Part shown: piece by piece, positions 24,767-34,340 of the stretch
Numbering within the stretch: the stretch's first letter is position 1
Layout of the letters: the number at the start of each line of letters is the position of its first letter
Origin: an uncultured Clostridia bacterium
Lineage (GTDB): Bacteria > Bacillota > Clostridia > TANB77 > CAG-508
Direction: 5' to 3'
Assembly: GCA_948676835.1 (NCBI GenBank)
Contig: CAPOZU010000005.1
Span: 1-64,000 of the forward strand
Length of the DNA: 64,000 bases
Notes under the pieces: model-generated
Told to the model about the DNA's origin: nothing
Seen by the model: only the letters and a program-made list of their open reading frames with translations
Databases searched by the model: none
Position numbers and translations under genes: made by a program

Positions 24767-27700
24767 TTGAAAAAAGTTCAAGTAAAAGACGTTGTACACG
24801 AGAAATGTGTTCGTAAAACTTTTTCTAAAATAGGTGATTTTGTTGAAATACCTAATTTATTAAAAGTTCAAAAAGATTCTTATGATTGGTTCATTAAAGA
24901 AGGCTTAGGAGAAGTTTTAAAAGATGTTTCACCTATAGCTGACTATTCTGGAAACCTAGTATTAGAATTTTTTGATTACTACATGGAAGAAAAAACAAAA
25001 TATTCATTAGAAGAATCAAAAGAAAGAGATGCAACTTATTCTACAAGATTACACGTTAAAGTTAGATTAATTAATCGTGAAACAGGAGAAATTAAGGAGC
25101 AAGAAATTTACTTAGGAGATTTCCCACTTATGACAGATAGTGGTACATTTGTTATAAATGGTGCAGAGAGAGTTGTAGTAAGCCAATTAGTACGTTCTCC
25201 AGGATGTTATTATGATTCTACTTATGATAAAGTAGGTAAAAAATTATATACAGCTACTGTAATGCCAATAAGAGGAGCATGGATAGAATACGAAACAGAT
25301 AGTAATGATGTATTCTGGGTAAGAATTGATAGAACAAGAAAATTACCAGTAACATGCTTATTAAGAGCTTTAGGATTAGACACAGATGAAAAAATGATAG
25401 ATTTTTTCGGTGAAGAAGACAAATTATTAGCAACTATTGCTAAAGATCCTATTAAAAATGCTGACGAAGCTTTAATAGAAATCTACAAAAAGTTAAGACC
25501 AGGTGAACTTCCAACAGTTGATGCTGCTAGAAATTTATTTGATGGTTTATTCTTTGATAGTAGACGTTATGATTTAGCAAAAGTTGGTAGATATAAATAC
25601 AACAAAAAATTAGGTTTAGCTTCAAGAATTACAGGACATATTGCATATGAAGCAATTGTTAATCCAGAAACAGGAGAAGTTTTAGTAGAAAAAGATGAAA
25701 TTATTTCAAAAGAAGCTGCTAAAGAAATCCAAGATAGCGGAATAAATGTTGTATATGTAAATATTGAGGGTAAAAAAGCTAAAGTTATAGGAAATGGAAC
25801 TGTAGACATTAGAGCTTTTGTAGATCCACAAATAGCTGAAGATTTAAAAATTAAAGTTGATGTTAACTATGCTGTTTTACAACAAATATTAGAAATGTCA
25901 AAAAATGATAAAGAATTAAGACAAAATATAGAAGAACAAATCGAAGCGTTAGTTCCAAAACATGTAACAACAGAAGATATTTTAGCTTCTGTAAACTATT
26001 TACTAAACTTAGATTACAATGTTCTTATAACAGAACCATCAAAACCAAGATTAGGATTTATTGATGATATAGACCATTTAGGAAACAGACGTATTAGATG
26101 TGTTGGTGAATTATTACAAAATCAATTTAGAATTGGTTTAACAAGACTTGAAAGAGTTGTTCGTGAAAGAATGACATTACAAGACTTAGATGCTGTAACA
26201 CCACAAAGCTTAATCAATACAAAACCTATTACATCATCAATTAGAGAATTCTTTGGAAGTTCTCAATTATCTCAATTTATGGATCAAACTAACCCACTAT
26301 CAGAATTAACTCATAAGAGAAGAATTTCTGCATTAGGACCTGGTGGTTTATCTAGAGAAAGAGCTGGTTTTGAAGTTCGTGATATTCACTATACTCACTA
26401 TGGTAGATTATGTCCAATTGAATCTCCAGAAGGACCAAACATTGGATTAATCTCTGCATTATCTACATTTGCTATTATTAATGAATATGGATTTATTGAA
26501 ACACCATATAGAAAAATAAATAAAGAAACATGCCAAGTTACAGATGAAGTAACATACATGACAGCAGATGAAGAAGATCAATACATCATTTGCCAAGCAT
26601 CAGAACCACTTGATGCAAATAACTGCTTAGTAAATGAAAGAGTTAGAGTTAGAGATCGTGCTGAAATCAAAGAAATTGAAAAATCAAAAGTAGACTACAT
26701 AGATGTTTCACCAAAACAATTAGTATCTGTTGGGGCTGCTATGATTCCTTTCTTAGAGCATGATGATGCTAACCGTGCATTAATGGGATCAAACATGCAA
26801 CGTCAAGCTGTTCCATTAATGATTACAGATTCACCTATGGTTGGAACTGGTATCGAATATAAAGCAGCTAAAGATTCAGGAGTTATGATTTTAGCTGAAG
26901 AAAACGGTACAGTAGAAACTGTTGAAGGTGACAAAATTGTTATTAAAAATGAATTAGGAAAAAATAGAACTTATACTTTAAGAAAATTCAAGAGAACAAA
27001 TGGTAGTACATGTATTAACCAAAGACCAATTGTTAAAGAAGGAGAAGTTGTTAAACGTGGAGACGTTATAGCAGACGGACCTGCTACACAAAAAGGTGAA
27101 ATGGCTTTAGGTAAAAACTTACTTATTGCATTCACAACTTGGGAAGGTTATAACTACGAGGATGCTATTTTGTTAAATGAAAGATTAGTTAAAGAAGATG
27201 TTTTAACATCAATGCACATTGAAGATTATGATTGCGAATGCCGTGATACAAAATTAGGTCCAGAAGAAATCACTAGAGACATCCCAAATGTTGGAGAAGA
27301 TTCACTTCGTGACTTAGATGATAATGGTATTATCAGAATTGGTGCTGAAGTTAAACCAGGAGATATATTAGTTGGTAAAGTTACACCAAAAGGTGAAACA
27401 GAATTAACGGCTGAAGAAAGATTATTAAGAGCTATCTTTGGTGAAAAAGCTAGAGAAGTTAGAGATACATCTTTAAGAGTACCTCATGGGGAAGCTGGAA
27501 CAATAGTTGATGTTAAAGTATTTACTAGAGAAAATTCAGATGAATTAGCTCCTGGAGTAAATCAAGTAATTAGAATTTATATTGCTCAAAAAAGAAAAAT
27601 ATCTGTCGGAGATAAAATGGCTGGACGTCATGGTAATAAAGGTGTTATCTCAAGAATATTACCAGAAGAAGATATGCCATTCTTACCAGATGGAACACCA

Positions 27701-28519
27701 GTAGATGTTGTATTAAACCCACTAGGTGTACCTTCTCGTATGAACTTAGGACAGGTGCTTGAAGTTCACTTAGGTGCTGCTGCAAGATTATTAGGATGGA
27801 AAATGGCTACACCAGTATTTGATGGTGCAACAGAAGAAGATATCGAAACAATGCTTGAAACAGCAGGACTTGAAACAAATGGTAAATCAATACTATATGA
27901 TGGTAGAACTGGTGAACCATTTGATCACCCAATCACAGTTGGTGTAATGTACATGTTAAAACTTCACCACTTAGTTGATGATAAAATACATGCTCGTTCA
28001 ACTGGACCATATTCACTTGTTACACAACAACCTCTTGGTGGTAAAGCTCAATTCGGTGGACAAAGATTTGGAGAGATGGAAGTTTGGGCTTTGGAAGCTT
28101 ATGGTGCTGCATATACATTACAAGAAATCTTAACAATGAAATCAGATGATGTTGTTGGTAGGGTTAAAACATATGAAGCAATTGTTAAAGGTGAAAATAT
28201 ACCTGAACCAGGAATTCCAGAATCATTTAAAGTTTTAATCAAGGAATTACAATCATTAGGACTTGATATTAAACTTTATACTGAAACTGATGAAGAAATT
28301 GAAATCAAAGAGCACACTGAAGAAGGTTTAGACGGTGTTGAGGAAAGAATTGATGAAAGTGAGCTTGAAGAAGAAAATCTAACTGAAGTTAGTGAAGAAG
28401 AACTTGAGGAAACTGAGGAAGAAGACGGAGATGAATTCTTTACTAATATATTAGATGAAGAAGATATTCCTGATGAGAAGATTTTCAAGGATCTTGATTC
28501 GCTTGATGACGACGAATAA
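24767..28519 (+). CDS. rpoB: DNA-directed RNA polymerase subunit beta
   Basis: 1250 residues, full length. The rifampicin pocket matches sensitive enzymes at the three main positions: D506, H516, S521 (E. coli 516, 526, 531). The neighbouring FMDQTNP has Thr where E. coli has Asn518. Other hallmarks: ESPEGPNIGLI, GDKMAGRHGNKG, and the C-terminal QPLGGKAQFGGQRFGEMEVWALEAYGA block. The last ~85 residues form a strongly acidic tail (E/D-rich) beyond the conserved core. TTG start with AAGGTGG 9 nt upstream. It has its own promoter and long leader. The 324-bp gap before rpoC is much larger than in typical rpoBC operons. Confidence 0.98.
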   Translation: MKKVQVKDVVHEKCVRKTFSKIGDFVEIPNLLKVQKDSYDWFIKEGLGEVLKDVSPIADYSGNLVLEFFDYYMEEKTKYSLEESKERDATYSTRLHVKVRLINRETGEIKEQEIYLGDFPLMTDSGTFVINGAERVVVSQLVRSPGCYYDSTYDKVGKKLYTATVMPIRGAWIEYETDSNDVFWVRIDRTRKLPVTCLLRALGLDTDEKMIDFFGEEDKLLATIAKDPIKNADEALIEIYKKLRPGELPTVDAARNLFDGLFFDSRRYDLAKVGRYKYNKKLGLASRITGHIAYEAIVNPETGEVLVEKDEIISKEAAKEIQDSGINVVYVNIEGKKAKVIGNGTVDIRAFVDPQIAEDLKIKVDVNYAVLQQILEMSKNDKELRQNIEEQIEALVPKHVTTEDILASVNYLLNLDYNVLITEPSKPRLGFIDDIDHLGNRRIRCVGELLQNQFRIGLTRLERVVRERMTLQDLDAVTPQSLINTKPITSSIREFFGSSQLSQFMDQTNPLSELTHKRRISALGPGGLSRERAGFEVRDIHYTHYGRLCPIESPEGPNIGLISALSTFAIINEYGFIETPYRKINKETCQVTDEVTYMTADEEDQYIICQASEPLDANNCLVNERVRVRDRAEIKEIEKSKVDYIDVSPKQLVSVGAAMIPFLEHDDANRALMGSNMQRQAVPLMITDSPMVGTGIEYKAAKDSGVMILAEENGTVETVEGDKIVIKNELGKNRTYTLRKFKRTNGSTCINQRPIVKEGEVVKRGDVIADGPATQKGEMALGKNLLIAFTTWEGYNYEDAILLNERLVKEDVLTSMHIEDYDCECRDTKLGPEEITRDIPNVGEDSLRDLDDNGIIRIGAEVKPGDILVGKVTPKGETELTAEERLLRAIFGEKAREVRDTSLRVPHGEAGTIVDVKVFTRENSDELAPGVNQVIRIYIAQKRKISVGDKMAGRHGNKGVISRILPEEDMPFLPDGTPVDVVLNPLGVPSRMNLGQVLEVHLGAAARLLGWKMATPVFDGATEEDIETMLETAGLETNGKSILYDGRTGEPFDHPITVGVMYMLKLHHLVDDKIHARSTGPYSLVTQQPLGGKAQFGGQRFGEMEVWALEAYGAAYTLQEILTMKSDDVVGRVKTYEAIVKGENIPEPGIPESFKVLIKELQSLGLDIKLYTETDEEIEIKEHTEEGLDGVEERIDESELEEENLTEVSEEELEETEEEDGDEFFTNILDEEDIPDEKIFKDLDSLDDDE

Positions 28520-28549
28520 TTGATAAATGTTTGGAAGATAATTGTATGA

Positions 28550-28673
28550 GTTTGGAAAATAATTGTCATTCTGCGTCGTTAAAATATATTTAAAACGCGG
28601 TTACATACAAACGTATGCGTCCTTGCCTTTTAAATATATTTTGCCTAGCATAATAAACAATTCTTTTCCAAAC
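28550..28673. repeat. MITE-like inverted-repeat element in the rpoB-rpoC spacer
   Basis: 17-bp terminal inverted repeats, GTTTGGAAAATAATTGT at the left and ACAATTCTTTTCCAAAC at the right (16/17). They enclose a second perfect 15-bp pair, AAAATATATTTAAAA (28581-28595) and its complement (28628-28642), and a small CATAC/GTATG hairpin. A direct copy of the left end lies at 28529-28545, just after the rpoB stop. Another partial copy of the inner sequence plus ACGCGG occurs at 28767-28787. The rest of the 28520-28843 spacer holds no promoter or ORF I can support. Confidence 0.6.
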
Positions 28674-28843
28674 AGATTATGTACAAAGTACTTTATAAAA
28701 CAATTAAATATAATAGTTTTTAAAATATTTTAAATGCATAATAAGTTGCTCAGCAGTGTTTAATTTAAAATATATTTAGAAACGCGGTAAATATTATATA
28801 TTTGCCACCCAAATAAATAAAATAAGAGGGGGCTACTTTAAAA

Positions 28844-31800
28844 GTGGAAGAATTAGAAGTTTTTAATAAGTTAAAAATCGGATTAGCTTCAGATGAGAAA
28901 ATAAGAGAATGGTCTCATGGAGAAGTAAAAAAACCAGAAACAATTAACTATAGAACTTTAAAACCAGAAAAAGATGGTTTATTTTGTGAAAAAATATTTG
29001 GTCCAACAAAAGACTGGGAATGTCATTGTGGAAAATATAAAAGAGTAAGATATAAAGGTATAGTTTGCGATAGATGTGGTGTTGAAGTTACTACAGCTAA
29101 AGTAAGAAGAGAGAGAATGGGACACATTGAACTTGCTGCTCCAATCGCTCATATATGGTATTTTAAAGGTATACCAAGTAGAATTGGTTTATTATTAGAT
29201 ATCTCACCAAGAAGCTTAGAGAAAGTTATTTATTTTGCATCATACATAGTTACAGATAAAGGAACATCTGGATTATTAAAATGCCAAGTTTTAACTGAAA
29301 AAGAATATGTTGAAGCTGAAGAAAAATATGGTAGAGGATCTTTCAAAGCTGAAATGGGAGCAGAAGCTATTAAAAAATTATTAGCTGAAGTTGATATTGA
29401 AAAATTATCAGAATCTTTAAAAAGAGAGCTTAGCAAAGCTAGCGAACAAAGAAAAGCTAAATTAATAAAAAGATTAGATACAGTAGAATCATTTAGAGTA
29501 TCTGAAAACAAACCAGAATGGATGATAATGAGTGTTATTCCAGTTATCCCACCAGAATTAAGACCTATGGTTCAATTAGATGGTGGTAGATTTGCTACAT
29601 CAGATTTAAATGATTTATATAGAAGAGTTATTAACAGAAATAACAGATTAAAAAGATTATTAGAACTTGGAGCTCCAGAAATAATTGTAAGAAACGAAAA
29701 AAGAATGCTTCAAGAATCAGTGGATGCTTTAATAGATAATGGTAGAAGAGGAAGACCTGTTACAGGTGCTGGAAACAGACCTTTAAAATCATTATCAGAT
29801 ATGCTAAAAGGAAAACAAGGACGTTTCCGTCAAAACCTTTTAGGAAAGAGAGTTGACTACTCTGGACGTTCAGTTATCGTTGTTGGTCCAGAACTTAAAA
29901 TTTATCAATGTGGTCTTCCAAAAGAAATGGCTGTTGAATTATTCAAACCATTTGTTATGAAAGAATTAGTTGGTAGAGGAATCGCTCATAACATCAAAAA
30001 TGCAAAAAGAATGGTTGAAAAATTAAGACCAGAAGTATGGGATATATTAGAGGAGGTTATTCAAGATCACCCTGTAATGTTAAACCGTGCTCCTACACTA
30101 CACAGATTAGGTATTCAAGCATTCCAACCAATACTTGTTGAAGGTAGAGCAATCAAACTTCACCCATTAGTATGTACAGCATTTAATGCTGACTTCGACG
30201 GTGACCAAATGGCTGTTCACGTTCCTTTAACACCAGAGGCAATTGCAGAAGCAAGATATTTAATGCTTTCTACAAATAACTTACTTAAACCACAAGATGG
30301 TAAACCAGTTACTGTTCCTACACAAGATATGATTTTAGGTGCATACTATTTAACAGTTCAAATAGATGGCGAAAAAGGCGAAGGAATGTACTTCAAAGAT
30401 GAAGAAGAAGCATTAATGGCTTACCAAAATGGTGATGTTGGATTACATTGTAAAGTAAAGGTAAGAAGATTTAAAACTGATGAAGAAGGAAATGTAAGAA
30501 GTAAAACAATTGAAACAACAATTGGTAGATTAATTTATAATCAAGGAATTCCTCAAGATTTAGGTTTTGTTGATAGAACAGATCCTGAAAAAGAATTCGA
30601 TTTAGAAATCGATTTTCCAGTTATCAAAAAGAATTTAGGAAAAATTGTTGCAAATTGTATTAATGTACATGGTTTAGCAAAGAGTGCTGAAGTTTTAGAT
30701 TATATTAAAGCTACAGGATATAAATATTCAACAAAAGGAGCTATAACAGTTTCTGTTGCTGATGTTGCAGTTCCTGAAGCTAAAAAAGAAATCTTAGCAA
30801 AAGCAGATAATGATGTTACAAATATATTTAAACAATATCAACGTGGTATGATTACTAATGAAGAAAGATATAATGCTATTATTAAAGTTTGGGAAAAAGC
30901 TACTGATGATGTAACAGAAGCAATGAAAAATAATTTTGATGAATTAAACCCAATCTATATGATGGCTCAATCTGGTGCCCGTGGTAACATGAACCAATTA
31001 AGACAAATTGCTGGTATGCGTGGACTTATGGCTGATACATCAGGTAAAGCCGTTGAAATTCCAGTTAAATCTTGTTTCCGTGAAGGATTAGATTCACTAG
31101 AATATTTCATTTCTGCCCATGGTGCTAGAAAAGGTTTAACAGATACAGCTTTAAGAACAGCTGACTCTGGATATTTAACAAGAAGATTAGTTGACGTTTC
31201 TCAAGATATTATAATTAGAGAAGAAGACTGCGGAACAACTAGAGGTATAGTTGTAGAAGATATTAAAGATGGAAATCAAGTAATTGAACCATTAGAAGAA
31301 AGATTAGTTGGTAGATTCCCAGTAGAAGATATTAAAAATCCTGAAACAGGAGATTTAATAGTAGATAATAATACAATGATTTCAGATAGCATAGCTAAAC
31401 AAATAGTTAAAGCTGGAATCACAAAAGTAACAGTTCGTTCTGTATTAGAATGTAGAGCAAGACACGGTGCTTGTAGAAAATGTTATGGTATGGGATTAGC
31501 TACACGTGAAAAAGTAAATGAAGGAGAATCAGTAGGTATTATTGCTGCTCAATCAATTGGTGAGCCTGGTACACAGCTTACAATGAGAACATTCCATACT
31601 GGTGGTGTTGCTGGTGGAGATATTACACAAGGTCTTCCTAGAGTTGAAGAGTTATTTGAAGCTAGAACTCCAAAAGGAATGGCAATTATTTCTGAAATTG
31701 GTGGTAAAGTTAAAATCAATGATGAGAAGAAGAGAAAAGAAGTTATTGTTACAAGTAATGATGATTCTAAAACATATACAATTAGCTTTGGTTCTAAATT

Positions 31801-32374
31801 AAGAGTTAAAGATGGAGATGAAATCCAAGCTGGTGATCAAATTACAGAAGGTTCTGTAAATCCAGCAGATTTACTTGCTATCAAAGGCGTTGAAGGTGTT
31901 TACACTTATGTAATTTCAGAAGTTCAAAAAGTTTATAGAAACCAAGGTGTTGATATTAACGATAAACACATTGAAGTTATTACAAGACAAATGCTTAAGA
32001 AAGTTAGAATTGAAGAACCAGGTGATTCTGAATTCTATACAGCTTCACTTGTTGACTTATTAGAAGTTGAAAGAAGAAATGAAGAATTAATTGCAGAAGG
32101 AAAAACTCCTGCAACATATAGAAGAACTTTATTAGGTATTACAAAAGCTTCTTTAGCAACAGAAAGCTTCTTATCAGCAGCATCATTCCAAGAAACAACA
32201 AAAGTATTAACAGAAGCTGCTATTAAAGGTAAAGTTGATAACTTAATGGGATTAAAAGAAAATGTTATCATTGGTAAATTAATTCCAACAGGAACAGGTT
32301 TAAGACGTTATCAAGATATAAAAATAAATACAGATAATGAAAAACCAGTTTCTCAAGAAGACGAAATAGAATAA
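28844..32374 (+). CDS. rpoC: DNA-directed RNA polymerase subunit beta'
   Basis: 1176 residues. N-terminal zinc ribbon C60, C62, C75, C78. Catalytic Mg loop NADFDGDQ with D450, D452, D454. A second zinc site is in the CRARHGACRKCYG region, followed by the trigger-loop segment (GEPGTQLTMRTFHTGG). The size matches Firmicutes beta' without the large Gram-negative insertion. GTG start with GAGGGGG about 11 nt upstream. It is presumably co-transcribed with rpoB through the repeat-bearing spacer, since no good internal promoter is visible. Confidence 0.98.
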   Translation: MEELEVFNKLKIGLASDEKIREWSHGEVKKPETINYRTLKPEKDGLFCEKIFGPTKDWECHCGKYKRVRYKGIVCDRCGVEVTTAKVRRERMGHIELAAPIAHIWYFKGIPSRIGLLLDISPRSLEKVIYFASYIVTDKGTSGLLKCQVLTEKEYVEAEEKYGRGSFKAEMGAEAIKKLLAEVDIEKLSESLKRELSKASEQRKAKLIKRLDTVESFRVSENKPEWMIMSVIPVIPPELRPMVQLDGGRFATSDLNDLYRRVINRNNRLKRLLELGAPEIIVRNEKRMLQESVDALIDNGRRGRPVTGAGNRPLKSLSDMLKGKQGRFRQNLLGKRVDYSGRSVIVVGPELKIYQCGLPKEMAVELFKPFVMKELVGRGIAHNIKNAKRMVEKLRPEVWDILEEVIQDHPVMLNRAPTLHRLGIQAFQPILVEGRAIKLHPLVCTAFNADFDGDQMAVHVPLTPEAIAEARYLMLSTNNLLKPQDGKPVTVPTQDMILGAYYLTVQIDGEKGEGMYFKDEEEALMAYQNGDVGLHCKVKVRRFKTDEEGNVRSKTIETTIGRLIYNQGIPQDLGFVDRTDPEKEFDLEIDFPVIKKNLGKIVANCINVHGLAKSAEVLDYIKATGYKYSTKGAITVSVADVAVPEAKKEILAKADNDVTNIFKQYQRGMITNEERYNAIIKVWEKATDDVTEAMKNNFDELNPIYMMAQSGARGNMNQLRQIAGMRGLMADTSGKAVEIPVKSCFREGLDSLEYFISAHGARKGLTDTALRTADSGYLTRRLVDVSQDIIIREEDCGTTRGIVVEDIKDGNQVIEPLEERLVGRFPVEDIKNPETGDLIVDNNTMISDSIAKQIVKAGITKVTVRSVLECRARHGACRKCYGMGLATREKVNEGESVGIIAAQSIGEPGTQLTMRTFHTGGVAGGDITQGLPRVEELFEARTPKGMAIISEIGGKVKINDEKKRKEVIVTSNDDSKTYTISFGSKLRVKDGDEIQAGDQITEGSVNPADLLAIKGVEGVYTYVISEVQKVYRNQGVDINDKHIEVITRQMLKKVRIEEPGDSEFYTASLVDLLEVERRNEELIAEGKTPATYRRTLLGITKASLATESFLSAASFQETTKVLTEAAIKGKVDNLMGLKENVIIGKLIPTGTGLRRYQDIKINTDNEKPVSQEDEIE

Positions 32375-32387
32375 TATAAAAAATGAG

Positions 32388-32429
32388 ATTTAAGGACGCT
32401 TCTGAAATTCTAGAGCGTCTTTAAATTTA
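32388..32429 (+). terminator. Probable terminator after rpoC
   Basis: ATTTAAGGACGCT / AGCGTCTTTAAAT, 13-bp stem with a central wobble, 12-nt loop. The T tract is weak (TTTAATATAAT). Confidence 0.6.
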
Positions 32430-32440
32430 ATATAATGGGC

Positions 32441-32505
32441 TTATTAATTTATTTCATAAATTAATAATTACTGAAACTGTAGCAAGTAAATTTTAACAGT
32501 TTCAG
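32441..32505 (+). promoter_or_regulatory. Two perfect tandem hairpins before the PLC-like gene
   Basis: TTATTAATTTAT / ATAAATTAATAA (12-bp arms, 3-nt loop), then CTGAAACTGT / ACAGTTTCAG (10-bp arms, 15-nt loop). The second ends just before the AAGGAG site, so it could control translation. Confidence 0.5.
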
Positions 32506-32523
32506 CAAAAAGGAGAAAAAATA

Positions 32524-33039
32524 ATGGCAGGATATGTAATTCATTTAAGTGTTGCTGAAGAATACCTAAAAAAGCATCCTAATGCGAATGAAGACTATAA
32601 TGAATTTATTAGTGGAGTGATTTTTCCAGATAGTGTAAAAGATAAATCTGAAACACATTATGGAATGCAAAGTTCACAATCAAATTTGAATGAATTTCTA
32701 AAAGAGCATAAGTTAGATTCATCATTTGAAAGAGGATATTTTTTACATCTATTAACAGATTATTTATTTTATAATAAATTTTTGGATTGTATTTCTACAG
32801 AGATATACAATGATTATGATATATTAAATGACGTTCTAATTCAAAAATATGACATAACTCTTCCAAATGAAGTAAAAGATAAGGTATTTTCTAAAAATGG
32901 AGATTTAAAAATATTATCAATGGAACTTGTTGAAAATTTGATAAAAGAAATTTCTGAGTATGATTTAGATATTATTGCTGATGAAGTTATTAAAGATCCA
33001 GGTAAATGGACTAAAATGAAAAGTTTAAAAAGATTATAA
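32524..33039 (+). CDS. Zinc-dependent phospholipase C-like protein
   Basis: 171 residues, all helical by pattern. The spacing H7 (YVIHLSVA), D36 (GVIFPDS), H45 (THYG), H75 and D79 (FLHLLTDY) matches the trinuclear zinc site of the zn-dependent PLC / S1-P1 nuclease-like family, though the protein is shorter than secreted PLCs and has no signal peptide. Such cytoplasmic homologues are common in clostridia; the substrate is unknown. AAGGAG lies 7-8 nt before ATG. It sits after rpoC with its own structured leader and is closed by a strong terminator. Confidence 0.75.
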   Translation: MAGYVIHLSVAEEYLKKHPNANEDYNEFISGVIFPDSVKDKSETHYGMQSSQSNLNEFLKEHKLDSSFERGYFLHLLTDYLFYNKFLDCISTEIYNDYDILNDVLIQKYDITLPNEVKDKVFSKNGDLKILSMELVENLIKEISEYDLDIIADEVIKDPGKWTKMKSLKRL

Positions 33040-33052
33040 AAAAATAATGGGC

Positions 33053-33085
33053 AAAGAGCGGAGGATTTATCCTCCGCTCTTTTTG
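33053..33085. terminator. Strong bidirectional terminator
   Basis: AAAGAGCGGAGGA / TCCTCCGCTCTTT, 13 bp, 4-nt loop, flanked by A/T runs, between convergent genes. It is unusually GC-rich for this genome, like the HIT gene it borders. Confidence 0.92.
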
Positions 33086-33107
33086 AAAAAAACTTTTTGA
33101 TTTTTAC

Positions 33108-34133
33108 TTAATCTTCGAACCGAACAGATTTCTGAACCCATTTAGGCAGACTGTCGATATTTTCACGACAGAAATTCCTGAACTCATTTGCAATTACATC
33201 CATTCTGTCACGGAAAGGATAGAATCTCCAGTTATAGAACTGGTAGCATCCCAGCCAGTCAGCCAGAACCTGACGAAAATGCTGCCTTGGGAAATAACAG
33301 TGCGGATCGTTGGCGATAAACCAGTTGTCATCATTATCCACGTACAGCAGATAGTGATACTCACCATAGTTTACAATTTCCTCTTTCTTGATGAGAGCGG
33401 GTGTAATACCGCTACTACGAACTGCTTTCAGAAGAGGCATCTCAACAGGAGCGAGGTGGAAATGAGCATGGACGATACTTGTTACATGCTTACCTGCGCC
33501 GTCATTTTTGGAGCCAGCTTCAAAAGCCAAAACGCGACTGCCATAGATGGCCTCCAGAATGCTTCTGAGGTCATTCAATACTACGAAGAATTCATCCAAC
33601 TCTTCAGGAGTGAGCCATGCAAAGCTCATGATGTGACGTTTAGGAACAATCATGATATAGCCAGGGAAGAATGCTCCAGTACCAGGAACAACGAAAAAGC
33701 TCTTTGTCTCATACAGAATGTGCTCAGGATTCTTAGTATTGCGATTGTAAATATCACACAGCAGGCAGCTGTGATTAGGATCAGAAACAGCTGTACTAGA
33801 ATCCTCCGTTTTGTGGTCACCAGCATCTACGTCACACAAATCCAAAATTGCAGGGAAGTCTTTGAGAAGATTCTCCGTACCGAGGATGGCAGAAGAGATA
33901 TCGGAGTCCCCTGAGTTCAACCGGATGATAATCGGGTTGTATTTGGACCAGCTCATTTCATAGGTATTAGTGAAGTACAACGCATTCTTATTGTAAGAAA
34001 ATACAGTGTCCAGAATCTCATCAGAGATGGACCTGATACGAGTGCAGGCATGGAATCCAGCCAGTACGGGACTGGTTTTCTCAATCAGAGAAGATTCGCC
34101 TAAGGCAATGATTAACCGTTGAGTTCTTTTCAT
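33108..34133 (-). CDS. HIT-domain protein, GC-anomalous
   Basis: 341 residues. The central part is a HIT (histidine triad) nucleotide-binding domain: CLLC at 123-126 resembling the usual C-x-x-C entry, GYIMIVPKRH at 159-168, and the triad V-H222-A-H224-F-H226-L. HIT proteins hydrolyse or transfer nucleoside monophosphates. The N-terminal ~115 residues and C-terminal ~110 residues (Trp/Tyr/Phe-rich) are additional and not recognised. Base composition is clearly higher in GC (about 45% by eye) than every neighbour and codons differ (CTG, CGG, ACC used freely), which indicates recent acquisition. GGAGG lies 7 nt before ATG. Single-gene unit with its own promoter and GC-rich terminator. Confidence 0.85.
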   Translation of the reverse strand: MKRTQRLIIALGESSLIEKTSPVLAGFHACTRIRSISDEILDTVFSYNKNALYFTNTYEMSWSKYNPIIIRLNSGDSDISSAILGTENLLKDFPAILDLCDVDAGDHKTEDSSTAVSDPNHSCLLCDIYNRNTKNPEHILYETKSFFVVPGTGAFFPGYIMIVPKRHIMSFAWLTPEELDEFFVVLNDLRSILEAIYGSRVLAFEAGSKNDGAGKHVTSIVHAHFHLAPVEMPLLKAVRSSGITPALIKKEEIVNYGEYHYLLYVDNDDNWFIANDPHCYFPRQHFRQVLADWLGCYQFYNWRFYPFRDRMDVIANEFRNFCRENIDSLPKWVQKSVRFED

Positions 34134-34160
34134 ATAAATACCTCCTTAGGATTTAATGTC

Positions 34161-34172
34161 AATATTGTATCA
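34161..34172 (-). promoter_or_regulatory. Probable extended -10 promoter of HIT gene
   Basis: On the minus strand TGATACAAT (extended -10 box TG-N-TACAAT), about 30 bp before the start; no clear -35 box. Confidence 0.5.
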
Positions 34173-34253
34173 CATTATTTTAAAAAAATAAAGTCTTTTT
34201 AACAAATTATGTAAATTTAAATGATTTTTAACTAAATTTAATAATTATATCAA

Positions 34254-34282
34254 TTGCAAACAATTGGATTTTATATTATAAT
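34254..34282 (+). promoter_or_regulatory. Promoter of phosphodiesterase gene
   Basis: TTGCAA, 17 bp, TATAAT, giving a leader of about 50 nt. Confidence 0.8.
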
Positions 34283-34340
34283 AGTACTGATTTATAAAAT
34301 TTAAGTAGAAAGGAAGTATGTAAATACTTATACAATAATT

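Noticed and set aside
28680..28720. Separate promoter for rpoC (TATAAT at 28709)
   Set aside because: No acceptable -35 box at 16-18 bp; the site is probably chance in AT-rich DNA.
33279..33914. 211-codon plus-strand ORF
   Set aside because: It lies antisense to the HIT gene, which has a ribosome site, promoter, terminator and a conserved domain; the ORF is a shadow favoured by the higher GC.
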